Origin: Drosophila persimilis
Lineage: Eukaryota; Arthropoda; Insecta; Diptera; Drosophilidae
Direction: 5' to 3'
Assembly: GCF_003286085.1 (NCBI RefSeq)
Contig: NW_020825601.1
Location: forward strand, 17,595 to 81,594
Length of the DNA stretch: 64,000 nucleotides
The notes beneath the pieces were generated by a model. It was not told the origin of the DNA. It did not search any database and was given only the letters and a program-made list of their open reading frames with translations. Of this stretch, positions 29,501-40,761 are shown piece after piece. A program made the position numbers and the translations under genes. Each line of letters starts with the position of its first letter. Positions within the stretch are counted from its first letter, which is position 1.

Positions 29501-30372
29501 AAGCAACGGAGCTGCATGGATTCGCCGATGCGTCATCTCATGCATACGCCGCTGTCATCTACAGTCGCGTGAGAGTCAATAATGACTACGCTGTAACACT
29601 GATCGCCGCAAAAACCCGGGTGGCACCCATCAAACCTATCTCCATCCCACGGCTCGAGTTGAATGCCGCCCATCTTCTGTCGAAATTGATGTCTCTGGTT
29701 AAGCAAACTCTAACTATTCCTATTTCCAGTACTTCGTGTTGGTCAGACTCCGAACTTGTACTACATTGGCTCTCATCACCCCCACGGACTTGGAACACTT
29801 ATGTTTGTAATCGCACGGCTGAGATTCTAGAAGCTTGCCCAAGTAGCTGCTGCCACGTAGCTGCCCACATTCGCACTGAGGACAATCCCGCGGACTGTGC
29901 ATCACGCGGACTTCTACCAAAGGATCTGGTAGAACATCAACTGTGGTGGAATGGACCACCGTGGCTTTCCCAATCACATCGCACTTGGCCACCTGCTAAG
30001 GCCAAGTTCGCACTGTCGACTGAGGACGCTGAGCGGATGGAAGTAAAGGTCAAGCCCCAAGTTAATCTACACATTTCCAATGAAGGAGATGATCTTAACT
30101 GTATGATCAACAAAGCTTCCTCCTGGTCACATCTCTTGCGGACACTTAGCTATTGCTTTCGGTTCGTACATCGTCTTCGTTGCAAGGACCGCCTGTCATC
30201 ATTTTTATCGTCATGGGAGCTTCAATATGCCCGCTCTAGGGTAATCAAACATGTCCAGATGGAGTTCTTCCAAGTGGAGTACAGACAGCTGAGCACTGGA
30301 CAAGCCCTTTCTCAAAAATCCAAGTTGATTCACTACTCTCCATTTGTTGACGCCCAAGGAATCTGCGCGTAG
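26530..30372 (+). CDS. gag-pol: Gag-protease-RT-RNase H polyprotein, BEL/Pao family D (1280 aa, ends at a frameshift)
   Basis: A single frame, as usual in BEL/Pao. Coiled N terminus; DUF1759-like Gag at about 138-300 (FEKIRIPTFSGRYEDWCQF); zinc fingers at about 347-415 (CVYCHEQHSLYAC, CFNCLSRSHQVKEC, CRLCKLRHHTLVH). Aspartic protease with LLDTGSTITM at about 483. RT with the YVDD box at about 896. RNase H begins at about 998 (GFADASSHAYAAV), with CWSDSELVLHWL and HIRTEDNPADCASRG. The frame ends at TAG 30370-30372, just after RNase H. Alignment with the BEL pattern places a single-base deletion near 30355-30362, after which integrase continues in another frame. Start: first AUG after the primer site and an 86-base leader. 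Confidence 0.94.
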   Translation: MKALVHRLIQQRGACKSQLTRVAAEAQEFVQSCTSVQTLEHKLDRLVATFNRFMELSEELVQYNDEDEYVDPDLDIPEYEKRFFSAHSIFTEDIRDRSSHENEHDNSNLLLSTTVERLFEGQTQLLERIRDSSGTTELQFEKIRIPTFSGRYEDWCQFSDLFLGSVDKKSSLSKCQKFHYLKSYLDGEALSLIKHIPVSDANYQDAWERLENRYNKKSLIARSFIQNFLSLPTAKGSNIAELRKIVDTADESIRGLHALSCDSRDVWLIHILLSKLDPECKEAWATSSESCKENVTINDLFGFVFARCDALESCQDPKLIQDTHTVLNKRRAISHHVDVPNTSARDCVYCHEQHSLYACTQFKALDVVDRRKFARDGHLCFNCLSRSHQVKECNSTNTCRLCKLRHHTLVHPEDIRSVTASADVNNSADSPVRSSSFPADADPAVVSHHTLERKFVAKSQAILPTILATIVDSWGNETTCRILLDTGSTITMVAESFIQRIGLPRTHARIPVVGLGANPAGVTRGRATFTLLSRTSSASVVVAGLIMNTLTSSIPAQRIESNTPMWKRIRDLPLADPTFGKPGEIDVILGADQLWNLYTGQRKEFGSEYPIALHTNFGWVITGSYHLSSDAHNHALAHHAHEDLDTLVRSFMDMERAQPSDATIDASDPAEQHFVHTHARRNDGVYIVQYPFKESAPPMGSPLPQALRRFSSLERKFRKFPALKQQYVEFMEDYIQRGHMEVIPSTTVENGPANHNYLAQHAVFKPESTTTKCRVVFDGSGEDCNGSSLNSRLHIGPPIQRDLLGVCLRFRQHRYVFCTDIEKMFRGILVSEDHTHYQRIVWRKEETATLDHYRLLTVTYGLASSPFLAVRVLKQIAQDHADLYPKAAAVLVRDAYVDDIPTGCDSIDDLIALKDELILLLSQAQFKLRKWSSNCWSLLKSLPQDIYSWLSSVDWNEPLLAQLCARWQQFVAEVHLLESCRIPRYLSSPLQATELHGFADASSHAYAAVIYSRVRVNNDYAVTLIAAKTRVAPIKPISIPRLELNAAHLLSKLMSLVKQTLTIPISSTSCWSDSELVLHWLSSPPRTWNTYVCNRTAEILEACPSSCCHVAAHIRTEDNPADCASRGLLPKDLVEHQLWWNGPPWLSQSHRTWPPAKAKFALSTEDAERMEVKVKPQVNLHISNEGDDLNCMINKASSWSHLLRTLSYCFRFVHRLRCKDRLSSFLSSWELQYARSRVIKHVQMEFFQVEYRQLSTGQALSQKSKLIHYSPFVDAQGICA

Positions 30373-30392
30373 GAGGACGCATTGGAAACTCG

Positions 30393-31604
30393 ATGACAAC
30401 CTATGACGCAAAACATCCCATACTTCTTCCAAAGGAATCACCAGTCGCTGTTTTAATAGCTAGACACCAGCACGTCACATCGTTACACGCTGGAGTCGAA
30501 TTTATGTTTCACACGTTGAGACAGAAGTATTGGATCCTGGGAGCCCGTAACATAGTCCGCAAAATTGTATTCAACTGCAAGATATGCTTCCTCCAGCGCA
30601 AAGGAACGAGTACACAGCTCATGGCTGATCTTCCCGCCGTTCGCGTTCAGCCCACCCGCTGCTTTCTACATTCTGGATTGGATTACGCTGGACCAGCTAC
30701 CATCAAGACATCAGCAGGTCGGACACCGAAGTTTGGCAAAGCTTGGTTTGCCATCTTTGTTTGTCTGTCCACCAAAGCAATTCATATCGAGCTCGTCAGT
30801 GATTTGACGACTCCTGCATTTATCGCCACTTTCAAACGTTTTTGGTCTCGACGTGGCCCTATATCCGACTTGTACTCGGACAATGGCACAACATTCCATG
30901 GAGCCAGAAAGGAACTAACGGAGATGCAACGGATAGCTGTATCTCAAAGTCAAGACGAGGAAATTGCTAATTTTCTGACGAGTCAGGACATCAACTGGCA
31001 CTTCATTCCGCCATCTGCCCCGCACTTTGGAGGTCTTTGGGAAACAGGCGTACGATCTATCAAACTCCACCTTCGCCGAGTAATTGGTACCAGTGCGTTA
31101 ACCTTCGAGGAATATTCAACAATTTTTACTCAGATTGAAGGGTTACTCAACTCTCGCCCACTGTGCGCGCCCAGCGATCACAGCTTGGATCCCCTTACCC
31201 CCGCTCATTTTCTTACAGGTCAACCTCACATGTCGGTGCCGGAGCCGTCCTTGTTAGACGTCAACATTAACAGACTGCAGCGTTGGAGACAACTGCAAGC
31301 CAAGGTTCAAGGATTCTGGAAACGTTGGAATCTGGAATACTTTACTTGCTTGCAACCTCGCACGAAATGGCAGCAGGAGTCCAACGACATAACCGTGGAC
31401 ACTCTTGTGGTACTGAAGGAGCCAAATCAACCGCCTAGCAAGTGGCTGCTTGGGCGAATCACCGAAGTTCATCCTGGCCAAGACGAGAGGGTTCGAGTGG
31501 TCACCGTCAAAACCGCCCGAGGAGTGTACAAGAGTGTTCAATGTTCATGTATATTGCGATTGACCTATTTACACGCTCATGATTGTAGTACACCGCCTAA
31601 GTAA
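30393..31604 (+). pseudogene. pol: Integrase of BEL/Pao family D, separated by frameshift and 3' truncated
   Basis: Continues pol in a different frame from 26530-30372. A His2Cys2 zinc finger lies at about 30460-30600 (HQHVTSLHAG, CKICFLQRKG). The core has DYAGPATIK (about 30682), YSDNGTTFHGA (about 30877) and the Glu in GGLWETGVRSIK (about 31035), so the D,D,E residues are present. The integrase C-terminal domain is cut at GVYK (about 31530). From 31537 the frame reads 3' LTR sequence and stops at 31604, so those last ~22 residues are not native. The AUG at 30393 is fortuitous; the true product would be a polyprotein. Confidence 0.88.
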
Positions 31605-32025
31605 CTATTTTTACGCGCATAGCTGTGTTGTTGTTTTGCTCGTGTCCAAAACATAACTGTAATGTTCTCACACGCATAGCCAAGCCCGCAGCTGCACACG
31701 CACACAGCGATGCGTTCCGTTGTTTTGCATTGAGACCGTCGCGTCGAGTCTTATCGCGTGATCTTTCAATTCCCTTTTGCTCGACTTCTTTTCGCGGAGT
31801 TGATGCAGTAGAAACTTCTAGACGAAGCCGCCCGCACGCTTAGTTTGAACCGCAGTAGAAACTTCGAGACGAAGCCGCCCGCACGCATAGTTTGTACCGC
31901 CGCAGAATCGAACCCCCCGCTATTCTTGTAATATAATTGTACTATAACCACCAATATTAAATAATCAATAAATAATAAATAAGCTCAAGATATAAACGAT
32001 TAAACAGTCCACTAATTCATAACCA
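31537..32025 (+). repeat. 3' LTR of family D, missing its first 29 bases
   Basis: Matches 25955-26443 over 489 bp, including the 47-bp tandem repeat. Its left edge is fused directly to the integrase reading frame; neither a polypurine tract nor the initial TGGTGAGAAATG is present. The right edge CATAACCA is followed by target duplication ATGGC. Confidence 0.92.
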
Positions 32026-35000
32026 ATGGCAATATAGCCCCAAAAAAGTGGAACCTCCGCAACTATATGGCACCTGCACTTATATAGAATCCTTTCCTAA
32101 CCAGCACTGGCATGTATACTGAATCACCGCACCCATATATCACCCACGCTCCAGGAAATGTGGCAAGATCGCACATCTTGGGCATTAGCAACAATACGGC
32201 ACTATAGCCTCAAAAAAGTGGAACTCCGCAACTATATGGCACCTTCACTTATATAGAACCCTTCCCTATCCAGCACTGGCATGTATACTGAACCACCGCA
32301 CCTATATAGCACCCACGCTCTAGGAAATTTGGCAGGATCGCATATTTTGGGCATAAGCACCAATATGGCAATATAGCCCTAAAAAAGTGGAACCTCCGAA
32401 ATTATATGACACCTGCACTTATATAGAAACCTTCCCTATACAGCACTTGCATGTATATTGAATCACCGCAACGATCTGGAACCCACGCTCTAGGAAATGT
32501 GGCAGGATCGCATATTTTGGGCATAAGCACCAATATGGCAATATAGCCCCAAAAAAGTGGAACCTCCGCAACTATATGGCACCTGCACTTATATAGAACC
32601 CTTCCCTATCCAGCACTGGCATGTATACTGAACCACCGCACCTATATAGCACCCACGCTCTAGGAAATTTGGCAGGATCGCATATTTTGGGCACTAGCAC
32701 CAATATGGCACTCTAGCCCATAAAAAAGTGGAACCTCCGCAACTATATGGCACCTGCACTTATATAGAACCCTTCCCTATCCAGCACTGGCATGTATACT
32801 GAACCACCGCACCTATATAGCCCCCACGCTCCAGGAAATGTGGCAGGATCGCATATTTTGGGCATAAGCACCAATATGGCAATATAGCCCCAAAAAAGTG
32901 GAACCTCCGCAACTATATGGCTTCTGCACTTATATAGAACCCTTCCCTATCCAGCACTGGCATGTATACTGAACCACCGCAACTATATAGCATACACACT
33001 CCAGGAAATGTGGCAGGATCGCATATTTTGGGCATAAGCACCAATATGGCAATATAGCCGCAAAAAAGTGGAACCTCCGCAACTATATGGCACCTGCACT
33101 TATATAGAACCCTTCCCTATCCAGCACTGGCATGTATACTGAACCACCGCACCTATATAGCCCCCACGCTCCAGGAAATGTGGCAGGATCGCATATTTTG
33201 GGCATAAGCACCAATATGGCAATATAGCCCCAAAAAAGTGGAACCTCCGCAACTATATGGCTTCTGCACTTATATAGAACCCTTCCCTATCCAGCACTGG
33301 CATGTATACTGAACCACCGCAACTATATAGCATACACACTCCAGGAAATGTGGCAGGAACGCATATTTTGGGCATAAGCACCAATATGGCAATATAGCCG
33401 CAAAAAAGTGGAACCTCCGCATCTGTATGGCTTCTGCACTTATATAGAACGCTTCCCTATCCAGCACTGGCATGTATACTGAACCACCGCAACTATATAG
33501 CATACACACTCCAGGAAATGTGGCAGGATCGCATATTTTGGGCATAAGCCCCAATATGGCAATATAGCCCCAAAAAAGTGGAACCTCCGCAACTATATGA
33601 CACCTGCACTTATATAGAAACCTTCCCTATACAGCACTTGCATGTATATTGAATCACCGCAACGATCTGGAACCCACGCTCTAGGAAATGTGGCAGGATC
33701 GCATATTTTGGGCATAAGCACCAATATGGCAATATAGCCCCAAAAAAGTGGAACCTCCGCAACTATATGGCACCTGCACTTATATAGAACCCTTCCCTAT
33801 CCAGCACTGGCATGTATACTGAACCACCGCACCTATATAGCACCCACGCTCTAGGAAATTTGGCAGGATCGCATATTTTGGGCACTAGCACCAATATGGC
33901 ACTCTAGCCCATAAAAAAGTGGAACCTCCGCAACTATATGGCACCTGCACTTATATAGAACCCTTCCCTATCCAGCACTGGCATGTATACTGAACCACCG
34001 CACCTATATAGCCCCCACGCTCCAGGAAATGTGGCAGGATCGCATATTTTGGGCATAAGCACCAATATGGCAATATAGCCCCAAAAAAGTGGAACCTCCG
34101 CAACTATATGGCTTCTGCACTTATATAGAACCCTTCCCTATCCAGCACTGGCATGTATACTGAACCACCGCAACTATATAGCATACACACTCCAGGAAAT
34201 GTGGCAGGATCGCATATTTTGGGCATAAGCACCAATATGGCAATATAGCCGCAAAAAAGTGGAACCTCCGCAACTATATGGCACCTGCACTTATATAGAA
34301 CCCTTCCCTATCCAGCACTGGCATGTATACTGAACCACCGCACCTATATAGCCCCACGCTCCAGGAAATATGGCAGGATCGCACATCTTGGGCACTAGCA
34401 CCAATATGGCACTCTAGCCCATAAAAAAGTGGAACCTCCGCAGCTATATGGCACCTGCACTTATATAGAACCCTTCCCTATCCAGCACTGGCATGTATAC
34501 TGAACCACCGCACCTATATAGCATCCACGCTCCAGGAAATGTGGCAGGATCGCATATTTTGGGCATAAGCACCAATATGGCAATATAGCCCCAAAAAAGT
34601 GGAACCTCCGCAACTATATGGCTTCTGCACTTATATAGAACCCTTCCCTATCCAGCACTGGCATGTATACTGAACCACCGCACCTCTATAGCCCCCACGC
34701 TCCAGGAAATGTATCAGGATCGCACATCTTTGGCACTAGCACCAATATGGCACTCTAGCCCATAAAAAAGTGGAACCTCCGCAACTATATGGCACCTGCA
34801 CTTATATAGAACCCTTCCCTATCCAGCACTGGCATGTATACTGAACCACCGCACCTATATAGCCCCCACGCTCCAGGAAATGTGACAGGATCGCACATCT
34901 TGGGCATAAGCACCAATATGGCAATATAGCCCCAAAAAAGTGGAACCTCCGCAACTATATGGCTTCTGCACTTATATAGAACCCTTCCCTATCCAGCACT

Positions 35001-35648
35001 GGCATGTATACTGAACCACCGCAACTATATAGCATACACACTCCAGGAAATGTGGCAGGATCGCATATTTTGGGCATAAGCACCAATACGGCAATATAGC
35101 CCCAAAAAAGTGGAAGCTCCGCAACTATATGGCTTCTGCACTTATATAGAACCCTTCCCTATCCCGCACTGGCATGTATACTGAACCACCGCAACTATAT
35201 AGCATACACACTCCAGGAAATGTGGCAGGATCGCATATTTTGGGCATAAGCCCCAATATGGCAATATAGCCCCAAAAAAGTGGAACCTCCGCAACTATAT
35301 GGCACCTGCACTTATATAGAACCCTTCCCTATCCAGCACTGGCATGTATACTGAACCACCCCAGCTATATAGCATCCACGCTCCAGGAAATGTGGCAGGA
35401 TCGCATATTTTGGGCATAAGCACCAATATGGCAATATAGCCCCAAAAAAGTGGAACCTCCGCAACTATATGGCTTCTGCACTTATATAGAACCCTTCCCT
35501 ATCCAGCACTGGCATGTATACTGAACCACCGCACCTATATAGCCCCCACGCTCCAGGAAATGTGGCAGGATCGCACATCTTTGGCATTAGCACCAATATG
35601 GCACTCTAGCCCATAAAAAAGTGCCCATATAAGTGCAGGTGCCATATA
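32026..35648 (-). repeat. ~170-bp satellite array, about 21 monomers, minus polarity, with reversed end
   Basis: Same monomer family as 22561-25925. The diverged ACGATCTGGAACC monomer occurs at about 32471 and again at about 33661, seven monomers apart. The minus-polarity array ends within a monomer at about 35623 (AAAAAAGTG). It is followed by about 22 bases in plus polarity (ATATAAGTGCAGGTGCC..., 35627-35648), which abut the truncated family A copy. The frame at 33270-33554 is satellite read-through. Confidence 0.94.
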
Positions 35649-35909
35649 ACCAGACGCACGACCACTTTCAACTTTATAGGAACATGACTTGTTCGGTACT
35701 TGGAATGGCGGGTCTTAGAGGAACTTTGAGTTCCCGACGAGTATCAAACATAGTCTAATAGGAACCTTCAATATCCATTTAATTCAATAATCATAGAGGC
35801 AGAAGAGAGGAGTTACACATCGATGTAGCATTGGCATTTGTGGAAAAGACAGAAAATATAAAATTGATTCTGTCTAAAAAAAAAAAAAAAAAAAAAATTA
35901 AGAGGAAAT

Positions 35910-37363
35910 ATGACCAGTAAGGATAATAGCTTTGAAACTGCATTAGATCAGCATGGCTATTGTCGCATTTGCCACGATAAACTTGAGAAAGATCAATTGT
36001 TTGCCACGACACCGTGTCAACATCAATTTCACCACTCCTGTTTGACCGATTGGCTTAAGAGTTCACCGAGTTGTCCAACCTGTCGCGGACTATGCACTAC
36101 AGAATTGTTAGTTCGGGAAAATGTTGATTTGGCGACGGAATTAAATAACGCGGACCTTGCAGAGGTAGGAGATTCGAACACTGAAGGAATTCCCCTCGAT
36201 GCGCCAGGGCCAAGTGGAAGTAGATTTCGAGGTAGAGGCAGAGGCGCTATTCCCAAGTCAAATATAGTAACGAGATCTAAGCAAAGGGAGGGAAATCCTA
36301 CCCCTACAGACCCAACTAGCCAATCGCTATTGTTAATTTGGTAAGGTCAATGATGGGCACACAACAAAAGACGTTGTTGGAGAAGCTAACCGCCCATATA
36401 GAGACAGCATTGAGCCATCAGCTGAGTTCGTTTCAATTGAGATCGGGACTTGCGGTGCAGGCTTCGAATTATCAGCATGTACCGGCAGACGTTAGGAGTA
36501 GAGCAAGCCAAGAGGCAGACTTAAGGAATACTAGCAATCGCTCTTCAGTTTCAATTTCACCAGAAAAGGTAGGACATGTTATTCAAAACTGGAAGGTAAA
36601 GTTTGACGGTAGTAAGGACGGTCTATCGGCCACAGAATTTATTTACCGGGTACGTTCCTTGACGGCACAGACCCTGGGAAACAATTTCCAGCTGGTTTGC
36701 GATCATTTGCACTTATTGTTATCCGCAAAAGCAGGTGATTGGTTCTGGCAGTTCCATCGTAAACATGAAGAGTTCGCGTGGGAGACTTTTTGTCTGGCAT
36801 TTAGGGATAAATATGACGATGCTGCCACTGATGTCGACATATGGCGTAAAATCGCGAAACGAAAGCAAGGGGAAAATGAACCTTTTGATTCCTATCAGAA
36901 CAGTATAGAAGAGTTGGTGAATAGACTCGAGCGTAGCCTACCAGAATGCGACCTTGTTAAGCTGTTGATTGACAATTCAAAAAGTACACTTCATCACGAG
37001 TTACTACATTTGAATATCACTTCGATAAAGAAATTACTTTTAGAGGTTAAAAAGCACGAACAATTTTATTCGGAACTTCGAAACCCTTCTTACAAAACGC
37101 CTTTTGTAAACCGGCGCAACATCTCCGAGATCTCTCCGGAGAGGGAACACCTTGAGGAGCCTGAACCAATAATATCAGCGATCATGCGTAATAAGATGTC
37201 CTGCTGGAATTGTGATAAGATAGGGCATAGATGGGATGATTGTGTGGAACCTAGAAGCATATTTTGTTACGGTTGTGGAACCAAGAATGTTTACAAGCCA
37301 CGTTGCTCTAAGTGCCATCCTTCGGAAAACCGGCTGCGGGATGTGTCAACGAACCTCCTGTAG
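35910..37363 (+). pseudogene. gag: gag of family A copy 2, broken by a 31-bp deletion
   Basis: The first part (35910-36344) encodes the RING-H2 finger (35961-36083) and the Arg/Gly-rich linker as in the left copy. A deletion of 31 bases after CCAATCGCT (about 36329), relative to the left copy, shifts the frame and gives a TAA/TAG soon after. The capsid region, CCHC knuckle and Cys4 cluster continue open from 36338 to the TAG at 37361-37363. As it stands it would give a 144-residue RING-only protein. Confidence 0.9.
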
Positions 37364-37371
37364 GCACATCC
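37324..37371 (+). promoter_or_regulatory. Probable -1 frameshift signal, family A copy 2
   Basis: G GAA AAC (37324-37330) in the gag frame, 8-nt spacer, stem 37339-37347 with 37363-37371 (nine pairs, one G-U). The gag TAG (37361-37363) overlaps the first base of the 3' arm. The P-site GAA can re-pair to GGA through one wobble, and A-site AAC to AAA. Same spacing as the strong family B signal, but the heptamer is not canonical. Confidence 0.6.
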
Positions 37372-40300
37372 GTACCAAAACATAGCGAAAGCATCAGTCA
37401 GACTATAGATGAGGGTTTAGCTAAAACCGCTATGGACTCAGGATTTTTATCGGATAAACGACCAACTAGATATTTACCCTTACATGTAAGACTGTCAATT
37501 TACAAGAAAGCTAGAAATAGGATATTTGGCGATCTTTGTACCATATCAACTACGACAAAATCTAAAAGATCTACCCTTCGATTACGCAAATTTTGGAAAA
37601 CAGTTGCTAGCACTCGACAATGCTTAATTGCTTCCATATTCAGTACGGGAGATAATCGTCTGTACACACCCATCACGATTGAAGACAAGGTTTACAACGC
37701 CTTGTTAGATTCTGGAGCGTCGGTTAGTTGCGTTGGCAACAATGCCGCCCGTGCTCTCCTTAACCATCCGAAATCACGTAAGTGTTCGGGAAGGGTTAAA
37801 ACAGCCAGCGGAACCAAATGCTCGGTTGAGGGCATTTTCACAGCGACTATTACATATCGTAGTCTCACGGAAAGTATAGATTTTTTCATCATACCAATCT
37901 CAACCCAAGAGGTTTACTTAGGAATTGACTTTTTTTGGAAATTTAAACTTGCTGATCGACTCATGAGCGAAAGTGTCTCTGAGTTAGATATAGGTCCCAC
38001 GGAGGATGAGGAAAGCTCACCCAAGTTACACAAACTTTCTAGTAAAGAGCAGGAGAGACTGCAAGATGTCGTCGAAATTTTTCCTTCGTACGAACGAGAC
38101 GGATTGGGCAGAACCAGCATTATTTCGCACTCGATCGACGTAGGTGATGCTAAGGCGATTAAACAAAGACACTGGCCAATCTCCCCTGCGCGCGAAAAAC
38201 TTATGTTTTCTGAGGTAGATAATATGTTAGCTCTCGATATCATAGAACCTTCTTGCAGTCCTTGGAGTAGTAATTGTGTTCTTGTTCAAAAAGGTGATAA
38301 GGTTCGGTTGTGTTTAGACTCTCGCGAGATCAATAAATACACGAGAAAGGATGCTTACCCCTTACCACATATTGACGGGATCTTAAGCCGCTTACCTCCA
38401 GCGCGGTATATAACTGGTCTTGATATGAAACATGCTTTCTGGCAAATACCATTGGACTAGCCATCACGACCGTATACTGCGTTTACCGTTCCGAATCGTC
38501 CACTGTACCAATATAAGGTCATGCCATTTGGTCTGACAAATGCACCTCAGACCTTATGCCGCTTAATGGACCATGTCATACCCCCACATTTACGTAATCG
38601 AGTTTTTGTATATCTCGATGACTTGCTTGTTCTATCGGATGACTTTGATTCGCACTTGATTCTTTTGCAAGAAATCGCACTATGCTTAAGAAAAGCGAAT
38701 ATTACTATCAACGTTCGAAAATCTAAGTTCTGCATGAGAGAGATTAAATATCTCGGTTTCATAATTTCGGATGGTCAGATCCAGACTGATCCATTTAAGA
38801 TTCAGGCAATCAACGACTTCCCAATTCCAACAACGGTAAAGCAGTTACGACGGTTTCTCGGTTTATCCGGATGGTATCGACGTTTCGTCGAGAATTATGC
38901 CTCCGTGAGCTATCCATTGACCGAGATGCTTAAGAAACAGAATACTTCCTTAATATGGAATGAAACCGCAACCAATGCTTTTGAAGAATTGAAACGAAGA
39001 TTAACATCAGCTCCAATCCTCAGAACTCCTGATTTTTCTAAGAAATTCATCTTATTGTGTGATGCTAGTTCTTTTGGTCTCGGGTGCGTCCTAGCGCAAG
39101 AGAATGAAGAAGGCTTCGAAATGCCAATTGGATACATGTCGGTTAAGTTATCCAAAGCTCAACGGAATTATTCCGTTACAGAACTAGAATGTCTAGCAGT
39201 TATTAAGGGAATTAAGAAATTTCGAGCTTACATAGAAGGCCAGGAATTCTTAGTAATAACTGACCATGCAGCATTGCAGTGGTTGATGCGACAAAAGGAT
39301 TTGTCTGGAAGGCTCGCGCGATGGGCTATACAGTTACAGGGTTTTGATTTCCGCATTGAACACCGGAAGGGTTCACAAAATGTTATTGCTGACACTCTGT
39401 CCAGGCAAAATGAATCGTCCGTAGATGAGTTTATCGATCTAGGGCCGATCATCGATTTAGAGTCCGAGCATTTCACTTCGTTGGAATATCTGGATTTAAT
39501 TGAACGCATTCAGCAGAACCAAGAGAAACTTCCAGATTTAAAAATAACAGATGGCTATGTATACAAACGCACCGAAGCTTCGATTGGAGATTCTGAATCT
39601 GACCACCAGTCGTGGAAATTATGGGTACCCTCTGGCCTAGTCAGTAGTGTTATCAAACAAGCCCATGATTCTCCTAGCGCATCACATGGCGGGATGGGTA
39701 AAACCGTTGAAAAACTTAAGAGATACCTGTTCTGGCCCAAGATGTTGGTTCAAATCCGAGAGTACGTGAATAATTGTGTCGTTTGTAAACAGACCAAAAG
39801 TCCCAATATAGTATTACGACCACCATTGGGAAAGCCAATGCAATCAGAGAGACCGTTTCAACGACTCTACATGGATCCGTTAGGTCCATACCCTCGTTCA
39901 AAGGCAGGGAATATCGGATTATTAATAATCGTGGATCATTGTACAAAATTCCATTTTCTCTGTCCATTGAAACGATTCACTTTCGGAAAGATTTGCGAGT
40001 ACTTAGAAAATTCCATTTTCTTTACGTTTGGAGTGCCGGAATCCATCTTAACGGACAATGGTTCTCAATTTCGATCAGGATTCTTTGAGGCTTTTCTAAC
40101 TCGATTTTCCATTAAACATATTTGTACCGCTTTTTATTCGCCTCAAGCGAATGCAAGCGAGCGCTTAAACTGATCGGTTTTGGCGGCTATCCGTGCGTAC
40201 GTGGGGAAAGATCACACTACCTGGGATCAACGACTGAATGAGATTAACGGTGCTATTCGATCCAGTCTACATACAACCACCGGATATTCTCCTTACTTCC

Positions 40301-40689
40301 TTACGTTTGGGCAAAACATGATTTTGAATGGCAAGGATTACGAATTGCTCAGGAAACTTAACTTGCTATCAGATGATTCTAGAGTTAATTACCCCGATGC
40401 TCTGCAGTTGGCAAGGTATGCAGCAAAGGTCAACAATGCAAAGGCTCATGCAACCAACGCGAGGGTATACAATTTGAGGAGTAGAAACATACAATTCAAC
40501 GTCGGAGATCAGGTTTACGTTCGCAATTTCTCCCAAAGCAACGCGTCTAAACAATTCAGCCATAAATTAGCGCAGGCGTTTGTGACCGCCACAGTAACGA
40601 AAAAGCTAGGTCCTGTTTATTACGAATTATCGAACGAGAAAGGAAAGAAAATGGGAGTATATCACGTAAAGGATATTCAAACCCGCTAA
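37330..40689 (+). pseudogene. pol: pol of family A copy 2 (protease-RT-RNase H-integrase) with two in-frame stops
   Basis: One frame from the frameshift site to TAA at 40687-40689, interrupted by TAG at 38458-38460 and TGA at 40171-40173. Protease LLDSGASVSC (about 37705). RT: AFW motif, then MPFGLTNAP (38521) and the YLDD box (about 38611). RNase H: LLCDASSFGLG (about 39055), TDHAALQWL. Integrase: zinc finger about 39660-39790, LYMDPLGPYP (about 39868), TDNGSQF (about 40052), Glu in ASERLN (about 40155). The TAG falls where family B has Gln between RT motifs; the TGA replaces an Arg directly after the integrase Glu. Both are explicable by C-to-T changes. Copy 3 carries the same two stops. 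Confidence 0.92.
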
Positions 40690-40750
40690 TTCACTGTCCT
40701 TCTTTTCTTTTCGATTACGATACCTGTCGATCACTCCTGGACATAATCTG

Positions 40751-40761
40751 GTGGTGGAGAG
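40751..40761 (+). other. Polypurine-rich tract of family A copy 2
   Basis: GTGGTGGAGAG directly before TGTAGTGGCC. Less pure than the tract of family B. The same tract stands at 46713-46723 in copy 3. Confidence 0.6.

Larger units (their letters stand above)
25926..32025 (+). mobile_element. BEL/Pao LTR retrotransposon, family D, nearly complete
   Basis: Flanked by the 5-bp target duplication ATGGC (25921-25925, 32026-32030) in satellite. The order 5' LTR, tRNA-Tyr primer site, gag-protease-RT-RNase H-integrase, 3' LTR is that of BEL/Pao. The LTRs share 489 aligned bases with one difference seen (near 26421/32001), so the insertion is young. Two defects are visible: a one-base frameshift near 30355-30362 and loss of the pol end, polypurine tract and first ~29 LTR bases at about 31536. 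It belongs to a family distinct from C (different primer tRNA and LTRs). Confidence 0.95.

Noticed and set aside
38458-38460. The TAG shared by family A copies 2 and 3 as a programmed readthrough site
   Set aside because: It lies within RT between conserved motifs, not at the gag/pol border, and a second shared stop (TGA at 40171-40173) sits in integrase. Inherited C-to-T mutations are simpler.
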